Origin: Leucosporidium creatinivorum
Lineage: Eukaryota > Basidiomycota > Microbotryomycetes > Leucosporidiales > Leucosporidiaceae
Length of the DNA: 64,000 bases
Assembly (NCBI GenBank): GCA_001600635.1
Contig: BCKL01000019.1
Location: 178,609 to 242,608, forward strand
Reading direction: 5' to 3'
This document shows, one piece after another, positions 32,989 through 43,908 of this stretch. Under the pieces are notes generated by a model. It made no database searches. It saw only the letters and a list, made by a program, of their open reading frames with translations, and had not been told where the DNA came from. The number at the start of each line of letters is the position of its first letter. Position 1 is the stretch's first letter. The position numbers were made by a program, and so were the translations under genes.

Positions 32989-33388
32989 AGAGCTAGTTCG
33001 GCGCCGGCGCCGAGCTGGTTGGCGAGGAATTTCTAGACGGTTCGGGAATCGGTTGGATCAGTGCAAAACGGACGACTGTGGTAGATTGAGTGGTGATGTA
33101 ATGCTCTCTGCCTTATAAAGAAGTGAGAGAACAGCGAGAGAGAGAGCGAGCTCGGCGCCGAGCATTAAGTCAAAGCAGAGAGCTTGCCTTGAAGCAGTGA
33201 GAGCTGCAGAAGGATTGAAGAGTCTATAACAGCTCGTCCCTCCCCTGCTGCTCCCCTTCAAGACGACCGCGCCCTGACTCGTTGCTCAGGCCAGACGAAA
33301 CCCCGCCCTCGCTCCTTGCCGTTCTGCTCTATACTTCGTCGACAGTAAGCAGCTCCCGATCCCCTACAGAGCTCAGCTTACTAACGCT
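32989..33388. other. Intergenic with palindromes
   Basis: Exactly 400 bp. It contains GGCGCCGGCGCCGAG just after the stop of the surface-protein gene, a perfect CTCGGCGCCGAG at 33151-33162, and the promoter of the PI31-like gene. No gene seen. Confidence 0.5.
33151..33162. repeat. 12-bp palindrome CTCGGCGCCGAG
   Basis: Perfect copy between the GPI-type and PI31-like genes, directly after a GAGAGAGAGCGAG stretch. Confidence 0.8.
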
Positions 33389-34894
33389 ATGTACCCTTCG
33401 GCAGTGTCTCTCACGCCTGGCAGCCTTAGCGAGCTGGCCGTCTCTCTCCGCCCCTCCTCCGACTCACCCTCGCTGGCCTCCCCCATCGAAGCCCTTGCGC
33501 TCCTCATCCACTCGATCCACACTCAAGTCGGCTTCCGTCTCATCTCGCCTGCTCCTGCTGTAGCCGAGCAGGAAGAAGGAGCAGCTCAAACCGTCATCAA
33601 CAAGCTCCCCGCTGGCTGGAGTAGCAGCGGATCGCCCAAGTTCAAGTACAAGCATGAGCAGTCGAGTTTGGAGTTTGTCATCAGTGTTACGGAGCTGGGA
33701 GGGAGGGCGCTGGTAGCTGCTGTGGCCGTAGAGGTGAGTTACGCGGCGTGTGGGGGGGACGAGCGAGCCAGCTGACCCGACCCTTGGTATCGACTTACAG
33801 AACCCCAAATCCACCTCCTTCGACCTGCTCCTCACCGACTACTTCTCCCCCTCTTCCTTCCCCCTCTCACTCTCCTCCGACTCCGAAACCTTCACCAAAG
33901 CCTTCTCGACCGCCCCCCGTCTCGCCGATTTGATCACCCTCTACCGTCTCAACATTCTCCAGCCGCTCATACCCGGTCTCCAGAAGGAGGGATACACCGA
34001 ACTCGCCGCCTCGAGCAGCGCAAGCGGAAGCGGACAAGGACAAGGCCGAGTCGCCCAGCCGGGAGGGCCTTACTACCCTGACGACGGAGGACCATTGATG
34101 GGCATCCCAGGGCGCGGTGGGGGACAAGCGTTCCCTCCTCCCGAGCGTGGCCCCGACCGAGATCCCCTTCGTATCCCAGGCTCGGGAGGTCAGGGTCGAC
34201 CCTCGGCGCCGAGTATTGGTCGCTCGGACTTGTTGCCGCTTGGAGGGATGGGAGGGACGTTCGGGAGTGCTGGCTTTGGGAGAGACGTCTTCGGTGGAGG
34301 TGGTGGGATGGGAGGAGGGATTGGTGGACCAGGAGGAGGAGGAGGGATGATGATGGGCCGCGATGAGTTCCGAGATCGCTTCGGCGGTGGAGGAGGAGGG
34401 GTTGGGGGGAATGTAGGCGGACAGGGAGGGCGCTGGGGAGGGGATGGATACTTGCCGCCGATTGGAGCGCCTCAGGGAGCGAGGTTCGATCCTGTAGGGC
34501 CTGGGGTACGTTTCTCGGTACTCGCTGCTCGGCGTTGGCTCTAAGGCGATTCTTCTTACTTGCTAACGCCCGTTCTAACTCTCCACCACAGAACGGCCCC
34601 ATCAACTCTGGAGGAGTTGGAGGAGGCAACGCAGGAGGAGGCCTCCACGGCACCGGTTTCGGCGGCGGCGCTGGGATTGGGACGTTCCCTGGAGCTCGCG
34701 GTGGAGGAGGTCGAGGGCCATTAGGCTCGGGAGATCCGGATTGGGATGGAGAGGTACGTCTTGATCCCTCGCTCGCGGCGAGGGAAAGATAGAGAGTGGT
34801 GAGAGAGGAGAGTGCTGACCGCTTTGATGGCTCGACTCGACAGCGACCGCCCGTCTCGGGTGACAACGAGGCGTTCGATAGCATATTCGGTTGA
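33389..34894 (+). CDS. PI31-like proteasome regulator
   Basis: Homologue of PI31 (PSMF1), which binds the 20S proteasome. The start is ATG 33389 (MYPSAVSLTPGSLSEL). Residues 1 to about 165 form the FP (Fbxo7/PI31) domain, with ASPIEALALLIHSIHTQVGFRL, a beta-rich part (KFKYKHEQSSLEFVISVTE) and FSTAPRLADLITLYR. The C-terminal half is Gly/Pro-rich and carries the PI31 signature YLPPIGAPQGARFDPVGP, ending PPVSGDNEAFDSIFG; in PI31 the extreme C terminus enters the proteasome. Four exons; the splice joins AVAVE/NPKSTS, VGPG/NGPIN and DWDGE/RPPVS are in frame. A strong acceptor just after the ATG leaves open an alternative upstream first exon. The very glycine-rich central stretch is longer than in animal PI31. 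Confidence 0.82.
34202..34213. repeat. 12-bp palindrome CTCGGCGCCGAG inside coding sequence
   Basis: Perfect copy inside the linker exon of the PI31-like gene, encoding part of PSAPSIG. It is the only perfect coding copy I found. Confidence 0.8.
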
Positions 34895-35267
34895 AGATGT
34901 CTCTTGGGGGATAGCTCGGAACTCTGTACTATAGTCTGTGCTTCATCTATCGGAAGAGAGGCGAACGAATGAGCGCCGAGAGCCAAGGGGGTCCGGGCGG
35001 CAAGCTGTGAGAGCGGGGTGCAGCAAAGTACAGGCCTTCGCTCTACTGTAGCAGTGTAGCTCTCGCCTTTGGGCTTCATTACAGAACTCACTGCAGAGGG
35101 CTGTAGGAGATTGAACGAAGGGGGCGGTGCGCGCTCGGCGCTCGGCTGCCAAATCGAGACCTTCAAATTGCCTCAAGGAATTGTATTGACTTCGCTCACT
35201 CCTCGCTCGCTTCGCTCTTGCTCTCCTGCAGTTCGTTCCGCCTAGTAGAACTCGCCCTTGGACGTCC
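34895..35267. other. Intergenic, no gene
   Basis: A stretch of 373 bp between two rightward genes: PI31-like 3' end and DOMON/b561 promoter. Nothing else seen. Long open frames on the opposite strand here are shadows. Confidence 0.5.
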
Positions 35268-37051
35268 ATGCTTCCCTACAGCCGACAGCTCACCTGCAGC
35301 GGAGCTCTCCTCCTCTCCTCCCTCGCATCTCAAGCTCAAGCGCTCAGCTCGCAGCAACTTGCCTCAGTCTTTGGCCAGGGAGCTGCGAATCTCACTGGTG
35401 CTACTGCCAACTTGGCTCCCGCTTGGACTTTCACCATTGTCACCAATTCGAGTGAGCTACATTTCCACTCTGCCTGCCCTGCGACTCGCAGAGGAGCCCC
35501 ACTGATCTCTCACTTATCTCCCAACAGCTCATGCTCTGTACTCGTTCAACTCGACCTCTCAGCCTTCTCGAGTAGGATGGATGGGCGTGGGTAGTGGGAC
35601 GGAGATGGTATGTGCTCGCTGCGCTAAAACGATCCTGCTCGGCGAAGACTGAGCTCACCTCGCTGTTCTTCTGCAGTCTAACGCCGACTACGTGATCGCC
35701 TGGTGAGCTTCAGAACCTGGTCTTAGATCACTGCTGCTTTCGCTGCTGGAGCGTGTCGCCATCTGGGAGGATCAGTCAGAAACTGACCAGTTCGGCGCTC
35801 CCTTTCGCAGGCCCAACGCCGGCAACGCTGCTACTCCGTGGACCATCAGCCATCGCAGCTCCCCCGGAGGCGAAGATCAACCCGTCGTGGCCTCTTCCGC
35901 TTCCACCACTTCCACCTCAACCTTCTACACTTTCCTCCCCGAGCTCAGCACCGACTTTTCGGCCTCCTACACCGCCGTCAGCTTCCTACGTCTCCTCGAG
36001 GCGCCCAGTAACTATCCTTCGAGGTCGAGCTACAAGTCGTTGAATCGGAATGGGCGGAATCGCTTCATCTACGCTAGCTCAAGCGTGTCGCCTCGCAGCT
36101 CCGACGAGAGCGCCGACCTTTCTCAGCACAATCAAGTAAGTGCGCTTGGCGGAGGCGACTTTCGGGTTTAGGCTTACTCCTTACTGCTGCACAGGCGCAC
36201 TCGACGACCTCGCTCGACTTGAGCAACCCCGTTTCGCTCACCAGCAACTCGACCGCCGAAGGGGCCCGGGGCTCGGGCGACGTTGGGTCGGCTGCAGGAC
36301 TCAGCAGCAGTCCGCGTCCAGCTTTGTCTACTCGGGATATATGGCTCATCGCTCATGGTGAGCCGCCGACTGCTCGACCTTCGGCGACTGCAAGCTGACC
36401 CCCTGCCTTCCGTCGCGACAGCCGTCTGCGCCTCGCTCGCTATGGTCGTCCTCACACCTATCGCAGTCCTCCTCGGTCGCCTCCTCCGTGCGAGTAGGTG
36501 GTATCCAAGTCATGCCGCCCTCAATTCCATCTCTGGAGTCCTTGTAGTGGTCGCTGTTAGCCTCGGTTTTCGCTCGGTGGTCGGCAAGCACTTTCAGGGA
36601 ACCCATCAGAAGTGAGCTGTCTGCGCTAATCGCAACTTGATCTGTCGGCTTAATTCGCATCAACAGGCTGGGTGCACTCGTCTTCATCCTGGTCCTCGCC
36701 CAAATCCTCCTCGGCGTCGTCGCCCACTCCCGCCCCGTCCAATCCTCACCCACCAGCGGACTCCCCACTCTCAGCCGAAAATCGCCCTTCCGTCTCTTAC
36801 GCATTTTCCTCCGCATAGTCATCCTCGGAGTCGCCTGGATCACCGTCAACGAGGGCTTCGACACTGGGGAGACGACCTCGGACGCTCAGACTCCAGTGCC
36901 CATGGGAGTCAGGATTACGTTTTACGGGCTCATAGTCCTGTATACGGCTGGATACGTCGGTGGATGGGTGCTCGAGGCGATGGGAGGCAACAGGAGGAAG
37001 AAGGAGGATGAAGACACCGAGGGCGAGAAGATTGCTTTGACGTCGTTTTAG
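35268..37051 (+). CDS. DOMON-cytochrome b561 membrane protein
   Basis: Predicted transmembrane electron carrier. ATG 35268 opens a signal peptide (GALLLSSLASQAQA), then an extracellular DOMON domain that would hold haem b or a sugar (WTFTIVTNS, GWMGVGSGTEM, SNADYVIAWPN). A Ser-rich linker follows, then a cytochrome-b561-type bundle: DIWLIAHAVCASLAM, RWYPSHAALNSISG, FQGTHQKLGALVFIL and LLGVVAHSRP supply the four regularly spaced histidines that bind two haems. A last helix (YGLIVLYTAGYVGGWVL) and a charged tail finish the protein. Exons join in frame, for example NST/HALYSF and HQK/LGALVF. In basidiomycetes such proteins are proposed to reduce ferric iron, quinones or ascorbate radicals; the role here is inferred. 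Confidence 0.87.
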
Positions 37052-37383
37052 GGCTCAAGAGGGGCTGGATCCCTTCACTCTGCTCGTGTAGAACTCTCCT
37101 TTGTCGTTACCGCACCTCGCTTTGTGTACCACTCGTCCCCGGGATTAGACACTGAGTTCTCGTCCTCGGTGCAGAGCTCGCCTGACGGTATCGAAGAGAG
37201 ACCGGAAACAAAGACAACAGTATCATGACAGATCACTGATCAAGCTACAAGCTACACACTACAAGTACTTTTCTCCCTTCCTTCTTCGCACTCCCTCGGC
37301 GTTTCCTGCTCGGCGGCGCCCTTCCTCCTCCTTACTCCTACCTCCACTCTTCACTCCCCTCCCTCCTCCCGTCCCACCACAGT
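37052..37383. other. Convergent 3' region, no gene
   Basis: A stretch of 332 bp between the convergent stops of the b561 and Zn2Cys6 genes. It is pyrimidine-rich near 37,280-37,380. Nothing else supported. Confidence 0.5.
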
Positions 37384-40300
37384 TCAAATTCCACTCCCCT
37401 TCCACATCCTAGCATTATTGCCACTCGAATCGCCGCTCCAGCCCCCCCATTTCTTATTCGCCCCCGGATGAGTTACACCGCTTTGGAGGTCGCCGCCGAT
37501 GACTTCTGTGCCCGTTGCTGTTACCGAGTGGGCGGGAGGGGCGACGAGTGCAGGCGTAGAGGCGAGGTGGGCGGAGTGGTGCGGTAGGGAGGGAGCGCGA
37601 GCGCCGAAGTGAGGAGGGTGAGAAGGGGGAGGGGGGTGAGGGTGAGGGTAGAGTTGGGTATGGTGGAGGGAAGGCAGCATGGGTGTGGGAGTAGGGTGCA
37701 GGGGGAGTTGAGGGGCGTAGTGGTGCGGAGTAGTCGCGACGATGTTGGCGCCGAGGGGAGCGGAGGGGTTGAAAGATGCGGAATAAACGGCGGTGGTGGC
37801 TTCTGTAGGAGGTCAGACACGGAGAAGTATGTTAATAGATGCTCGAGGGGGGAGAGGCGATGGTGAAGGACGAACGACGAGGCGAGCGACGGTTTTTCTC
37901 CATCTCGACCAAGCGGCCCATCGCGATGGGGTGGTAGTAGGCGGCACACGAGAGTCCCTTGACGAACCTGTAAAACAGAATCAGCAGATGCTCGACAGCT
38001 CTAACCTCGGCCGGAGAAAGAACTCACCAATCCAGCTCGACCTCGCTGCACTCGAGCGCCTCGGTCGCAGGTCCGCCTGGCTCGCCGAAACGCTGCATCG
38101 CAAGCTCACTCCAGCTGTAGACGAGAAACACGAGTCAGTGAAAAGTTTTCAATGCCCAAAGCAGACAGACTCACTCGGAGAGTAACTCGAGTTGCCAGAA
38201 GAGGTGGTAGGTCCTGTGGCGGTCGGAAGACGATCAGCCAAGCGCCTCACAGCCAAGAAGCGGGTTCGCTCACATGTGAGGATCCCTCGAGGTGATGTAG
38301 AGCTCCGAGTAGAACGAGACGAGCTTGAGGGCATTGCGCACGCGCTTCTCCGACTCGAGCAAGAGGCTGGCGCCGAGAGCACCTCCAATCTTGCGCTCCT
38401 TGACGAGGGTGTGGATGAGGAGGGTGATGTCCTGTTGGCGGGCAGAAAAGAGAGAAAGGTCAGATCTGCGCAGCACGAGTCGGAGAGACCGACCACTCAC
38501 CATCGTATCGCGGTCGAGCCGGGTGATGAAGCGCAGGTGAAGGTCGTTGCAGCCATCGGCTCCACAAGCGATGGGAGCGTAGTCGAGGTTGATGAGGGTC
38601 GTCTGCAAACTCTGCGAAGCTGCGAGGGGGCGGTCATAGGTCAGCTTGGTCGATGTCGTCGGAAAGAGAGGACGGACCTTGGTGGATCTGGTCGACAGCA
38701 CGCCAGAGAGCGTAGACCTGGTTTGAAAGCAGGACGGGATCCAGATGATCTGAGAGAGAGAACTAGTCAACTTCATCGCCCTGCTTGACCGACCTCTCAG
38801 CGTCCGCCCCGGACTCACGAACTGCCATCTCGGCGTACTTCCTCTGCGCCTGACCGAGCCAGGCGTGCACCTCATGCGTCGCAAGGACGAGTGCTTCGTG
38901 CGTAAGGGTACCCTTGAGCAAAGTTGGAGGGATGTGCTTCTGCAGGAGAGGGATGTGCTTCTGCAGGATGCGCTCGAGGAGGTCGACGCCAAAGTCGGGA
39001 ATGGCGAGACCTTGAAGGAACGTTCGGCAGTCGGCGACGGTGATGATGGGCACTTTGCGCGCGTATGCCGACGTGACGGCGTCGCAGGTCTGTGGGAGAA
39101 GAACCAGAAGCGATGTCAGCTTGTCTGGAGTGATCGAGACGGTCGACGAGACCCAAGACTCACGAAGAGAGGAAGGCTGTAGGCGCGCGAAAGTTCCTGC
39201 TTGGTCTCGTTCGGCAGCGTCGAGTTCTGCAGGTCCTGAAACTGACCGAAAGCGAGGCGAACGAGCGTCCGAGACTTGCGAGGGACCAACTCGTTGACTG
39301 CGAAGCGACGTCGAGGGAGGTTAGCTCGACCTGATCTCCTTCCTCACGCCGAGACTCACAGATGAGCATCTGCAACTCGACCATCAGCGCTTCAAAGTTG
39401 ACGGGAGTAGCCTCGTGGATGATGTCGAGGTCGTTGCAGAGGTCGTAGGTGCGAAGATGGAGCGAGCGGCAAGCTTGCTCGCGCCGAACTCCGGCGGCGC
39501 GAGCAGCGTGACTGGCGATGTTGCTCGTGGGGTCGGCAGGACCGACTTCGTGGATGCCGAGAAGAGCCTGGGAGAGAGCCAGCAGCGTGAGCGACTGAGC
39601 AAAGGAGCGGGCGAAGAACTGACCGAGTGAGGCGAAGCTCGAGCGCCCATGGCGCAGAAGGCAGCGACGGCGACCTAGGTAGTCCGAGGGTCAGCAAGTG
39701 GGTCTGGAGGCAGAGGACCAATGCGACTCACCTGGTTGGCCGGGTCGAGGTGATCGATATGAGCGCAGATCTCGGGCAGGCGAGTATGCCACGGGTCGAA
39801 GATGGGGAGGAAGGAGCAGCACGAGCTGAAGAAGGCTGTGGGCCGAGCAGAATGTCAGCTCCTTCTCGCTCTCGACATATGTTGAACAACTCACAGTGCA
39901 TAAGGTGCAGGCTGAGCGCCTTGGCCATCTGGGGCCTCGCGAGCTGCCAATCCAGACTGTGCTCGCCAATCCCGCCGTTGAAGTCGGTGATGGTGCCACC
40001 CCATATGAGCGGGCTCTTTAGGTTCTGGGCGAGGAAGCGGTCGACCGTGAGGTGGGCGTCGCGAGTGCCGGCGAGGAAGGAGGAGCGAATGGCGTCGGCG
40101 AGGGCAGGACTCGGGCTGAATGACGCGTCAGGCGGTGTAAGGCGGTCTTGTTCGGCGAGCTGCATCTGCAGTACGACTGATGAAGAAGATAGGTCAGCTG
40201 TGCAGCTCACAGCGGCAGCAACAGCACTCACCGACTTGATTCTCCAGTTCGGCGACTCGAGGGTCGGCGTTGAGCGTCGGTAGGTCGGTGATGACGTCGA

Positions 40301-41273
40301 CTGCAGGATTGTGATTGATACAGTCAGTATCGCTCTGCAAGACTCTGCTTGGAAAGCCTGCGGCATCATCAGGCCGAGCCGCCCATCGCCGAGGGCGCCG
40401 AATCCATCTCCGAGTAGCGCTTCAGCAGCTCCACCAACCCCAAGCACAGAGCTATGACCGTTCCGTTTATGTATCCCGCTCCCTCAGCCCCCCTCGGCAG
40501 CAATTCTTGACAGCCAACCTTCCCCTCGCTGATCTGCGAACGGTAATGCGCTGCTCACCTGGGACCATGGACCCAAAATCACACTCCTCCCCTCGGCCCT
40601 TGCACCGTTGACATTTGGGCCATTGACGATCACACTGTGTAGGACACTCGAGGTCAGCCCAACAGCGAGTGGAGAGCCTGCGAAGCGACGCACCTTGACC
40701 TTGCGCACGCGACAAGTCTTGCAGGCCTACGAATGAGCTCAGATCAGCGAAGAGCAATCAAAGCTGTACCAAACTAAAGCCCACCTTGTCCGTCAATCCT
40801 CTGGGAGTCCCAGAACTCGAAGGACCGCTCCCCTCATCGCTCCTCGCCCGTTTCGAGGAATTCGGCGCCGGCGCTCCGTTCGAAGACTGGTCCATAGTGA
40901 AGCTGACCGTCATGTCCGTGAGCTGCACTTGTCCTCCTCCTGCTGCCGCTCGCCCCCCGCCGCCGCTTGTACTGCTCCCTCCGCTCTGTATCCCGCCGGT
41001 GATGGAACCTGACCTCGACTGAGTGCCCGAGTCTGATGTAGGGGAGAAGGTGCCGCCGTACGCGTGATCCCTACTGTGGTCGTACAGCGCCGGATACGTC
41101 GCGTACAGAGCTGCAGCGCTGGCGTAATACGCGGCGGAAGGAGGTGCTGGCGGCGGAGGTTGAGGTTGCGGGGGAGGGGAAGGTGCATGACCTGGTACAC
41201 CTCGATAGCCGTTGCCGTTGATGTTGGGCACTGGTGGGATGCTGTAAGGGTTGTAGCTGTGTCTGTCGTCCAT
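37384..41273 (-). CDS. Zn2Cys6 fungal transcription factor
   Basis: Nuclear binuclear-zinc-cluster regulator. ATG 41273 (MDDRHSYNPYSIPPVP) is followed by about 150 low-complexity residues, then the cluster split by two introns: ACKTCRVRKVK joined to CDRQWPKCQRCKGRGEEC, giving the six cysteines with the usual spacing. The remaining 600 or so residues are helical and resemble the fungal-TF middle homology region, for example SLLALSQALLGIHEVGPAD, CNDLDIIHEATPVNFEAL and LHLRFITRLDRDTM. The C terminus is rich in Pro and His and ends MWKGSGI. About fifteen introns are present. A 21-bp tandem repeat at about 38930-38968 duplicates seven residues (QKHIPLL). Target genes cannot be inferred; neighbours give no clear pathway. 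Confidence 0.87.
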
Positions 41274-42944
41274 CTTGTGGAAGGCTGAGTCGCGAGTTAA
41301 GGATCGTCGTTTCGGCGCAGAGGGCAGGGGTTCAGGCGAGCGAGAAGGATGGAAAGGTGCAGAGAGGCTAAAGGTCAGCACTGCTGCAAGCTGTAGGACC
41401 TTACAAGCAACAACTTACGACTCTGTTCGTGAAAGGGAGAAAGAGGAAGGAGCAAGGCAGGCTACGTCAGATACTGAGCGGAGGTGCGAAGGATATCTTC
41501 TAGCTACAGACGAGCATAATCTTGTACTGAGGGGCAGAGGGCGGTGTACTGGAAAGCCTGATTCTGCATTCGAATGGACGAGAGCAGCTTCACGGCGTCT
41601 GTTGTTGAGGAGAGCAGAAGTCGAGGCTCGGCGATCCTTGCGACGGGCTCCTCCGGCTCCCCTCGTGGGCTGCTCTCTTCGAAAGTGCTCTCTTCTACAT
41701 TCCTGCACATCCTCACGCTCATGCTCAACCAGCACCGCTGTAGCTCATCAGCAGCTCGCCTGGCGCTAGCTCCGCCTCGCGGGCAAGCAATTTCCGGCCT
41801 TGTCTCAATCTCGGGTCGGTTGCCGATCTACAGGCTTCAGTCGGATCTGCCCTCGGCCGTAAAACCGTTCAGCCTGAGTCGTTACTCGCGTCAGAGATGC
41901 TACTCGGCGTCTAGAGTACTCGCCGGGTCGTACTGGCGCAACTGGCGATGTGTTGAAGCTCGGCGATGATGAAGAGGGCTTGGAGGAGGCAACCGTCAGC
42001 TTGTGTTGCTTTTACAGTACACACTCGCATCCAGCTTGAATGCTGAACGCGATATTTGGCCAGCAAGCTCACTCCCAGCCTGTGAACGTCAACATCGTCT
42101 CGCTCTGGGCAGTTCGGCGAACTCTCTACTTAGCGACAATCCTCCGTCCCAAGCGGCAGCTCGCTCCTCCCCGTCCACCTTTGGTACTGCAAGTACCGCA
42201 TCATTCTCACCTCCGAGACATCTACGTGCAGTCTTCGAGCGTGGAACGATGGGCAAGCCAGAGCTCGGCGCTCAAACAAGGCTCGAAGTTTCGGCGGCTG
42301 AGCTCGGTGATGATGAGGCTCCTTGTGGCTCCGGAGCTGTGGAGGGGTATACATTGGATCGATCCGTTGATCTGCTGGTGGTACGATCGTACTGAGGACG
42401 GGAGACCAGGTTGACTCGGCCCTTAGACTTCGCCGAGCAGAAACCTGAGCGAGACTTGCCTCTTGCTTCTCCTCCTCGATCATGCAAGCTTTCTAAGGTA
42501 GTCAGAGAGGCTGCGCTGTACTGAGGCTCCTCATGAACAGCAGCCTCGCTCCAGCCGCCTCGAGCATAAGCTGGCTCGCACTGGCAGTGCTCGGCCCCTT
42601 CGGCTCGACAAGGAGCTGAGCCAGGAAGCGACTCGGATGATCGTATGCCGTTGCCAATGCTCGGCAGAGAACTAGATGTGCGCTGAGAGCTGGACACAAT
42701 GTTCCAGTGCTCAAGCTGAAGCAAGACACAGGAGTTGAGGTCGCCGAAAGGGGAAGGAAAGGAGAGCTCCAGGCGCTCCGAACCCAGCTGCCAGCCCGGC
42801 TTGAAGTTCTTGATCTTGTTGATCTGATTTCTCTTTCAACCAAACTACCTTCTGCTCCTCCTCCTCCTCTCCGACCTTGCTCCCCTACAGCAAAGGACCA
42901 TCCAGCCACCTCTCGGCGATCTTCCACCACTCCAGCCCAGCTCC
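41274..42944. promoter_or_regulatory. Upstream region of the Zn2Cys6 gene
   Basis: A stretch of 1.67 kb between a divergent pair. Open frames of up to about 150 codons occur but look like chance in GC-rich DNA. It probably contains the regulator's promoter and leader. No specific site is claimed. Confidence 0.4.
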
Positions 42945-43634
42945 ATGTCCAGTGCCCCCTCCTCCTCTTCCTCCCAGCCCTCCGCGCCCAACTACAGTCG
43001 CCCCCTCCCTCGGATCCCACCACCCCACCACCTCGAGCCAGCAGCACACAGCCCTACGACCAGCGCATCATCCGAAGAAGCTGCCGACGTCGACGACGAC
43101 CTGATGGACCTCGGCTGCTTCCTCGACATGGACGACCTCCGCTGCGGCGGGGACGGCATCACTTGGCGAGCACCCCTCACTGCTCCTCGCGCTGCGTTCC
43201 CCTTCCCCCAAGTCTCGGTCCACTACTCTCGAATCCCACTCACCCGAACCGCTCGAGTTCCCTCCATTTCCTCCTCGCATCGGGGTTCTCGCACTTCAAT
43301 CTTATTTTCCAGCCCGCGCCCTCAATCCTTCGCCCGCTCTGCACCCTCCTCGCCCGCTATGGACCGACCGGCCATCGCCGAGCTGCCAGACCAAGCGAGG
43401 GAAGCGCCGAAGCGTCCTTTGCCATCATTCCTGATCGCTGGAAGATTGTCTGTCGCATTGGAGCTGGATGTAAGGTATGCGTGGGAGATGAGGGAGCAAG
43501 AGCGAGTAGATGAAGGGCTGGAAATGGGGTCGGAGCAGAGGAGGTGGAGCTCGGCGATGGTGCTGGAGCCGGGAGAATGGGGGTTGAAGGAGGGGGAGGG
43601 GATGATGTTTGAGTTCGTGGGCGTTGCTCTGTAG
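42945..43634 (+). CDS. Hypothetical protein, single exon
   Basis: Unrecognised 229-residue frame starting at ATG 42945 (MSSAPSSSSSQPSAP). The first 45 residues are Ser/Pro-rich. An acidic segment DVDDDLMDLGCFLDMDDL follows, and the C-terminal third looks folded (GRLSVALELDVRYAWEMRE, EPGEWGLKEGEGMMFEFVG). No intron is needed, which is unusual among its neighbours and lowers confidence, although the acidic motif and the hydrophobic end look non-random. No membrane segment or signal peptide. Its gene converges on the membrane-protein gene at 43909. Confidence 0.4.
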   Translation: MSSAPSSSSSQPSAPNYSRPLPRIPPPHHLEPAAHSPTTSASSEEAADVDDDLMDLGCFLDMDDLRCGGDGITWRAPLTAPRAAFPFPQVSVHYSRIPLTRTARVPSISSSHRGSRTSILFSSPRPQSFARSAPSSPAMDRPAIAELPDQAREAPKRPLPSFLIAGRLSVALELDVRYAWEMREQERVDEGLEMGSEQRRWSSAMVLEPGEWGLKEGEGMMFEFVGVAL

Positions 43635-43908
43635 AGTAGATCGGGTAAAGTAAGTAGTAGTGATGTCGCCAATGAAGCGGCTGGTCCGTTTCGCTTTGTC
43701 ACCCCGCCGAGTCGTCTGGCGGCCGCGCTCGGCGAAAGGCTCGTCCTCGTCTCGCTTCGGTCGATGTTTGAGGGTAGGCGACCTCGTGCGTGGTGGATAG
43801 GACTGGTATAGGAATTGCAAAAGGCTGATAGACGGATGGCGAGGTAAATCGAGTTGAGAATGATGCGCAAAGGGAGGCTACGGCTGACAAGCTTGGGTGA
43901 GGTTCTCT

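Noticed and set aside
33967-35166. Open frame of 399 codons opposite the PI31-like gene
   Set aside because: Antisense shadow of the Gly/Pro-rich coding exons, with low-complexity composition and no domain.
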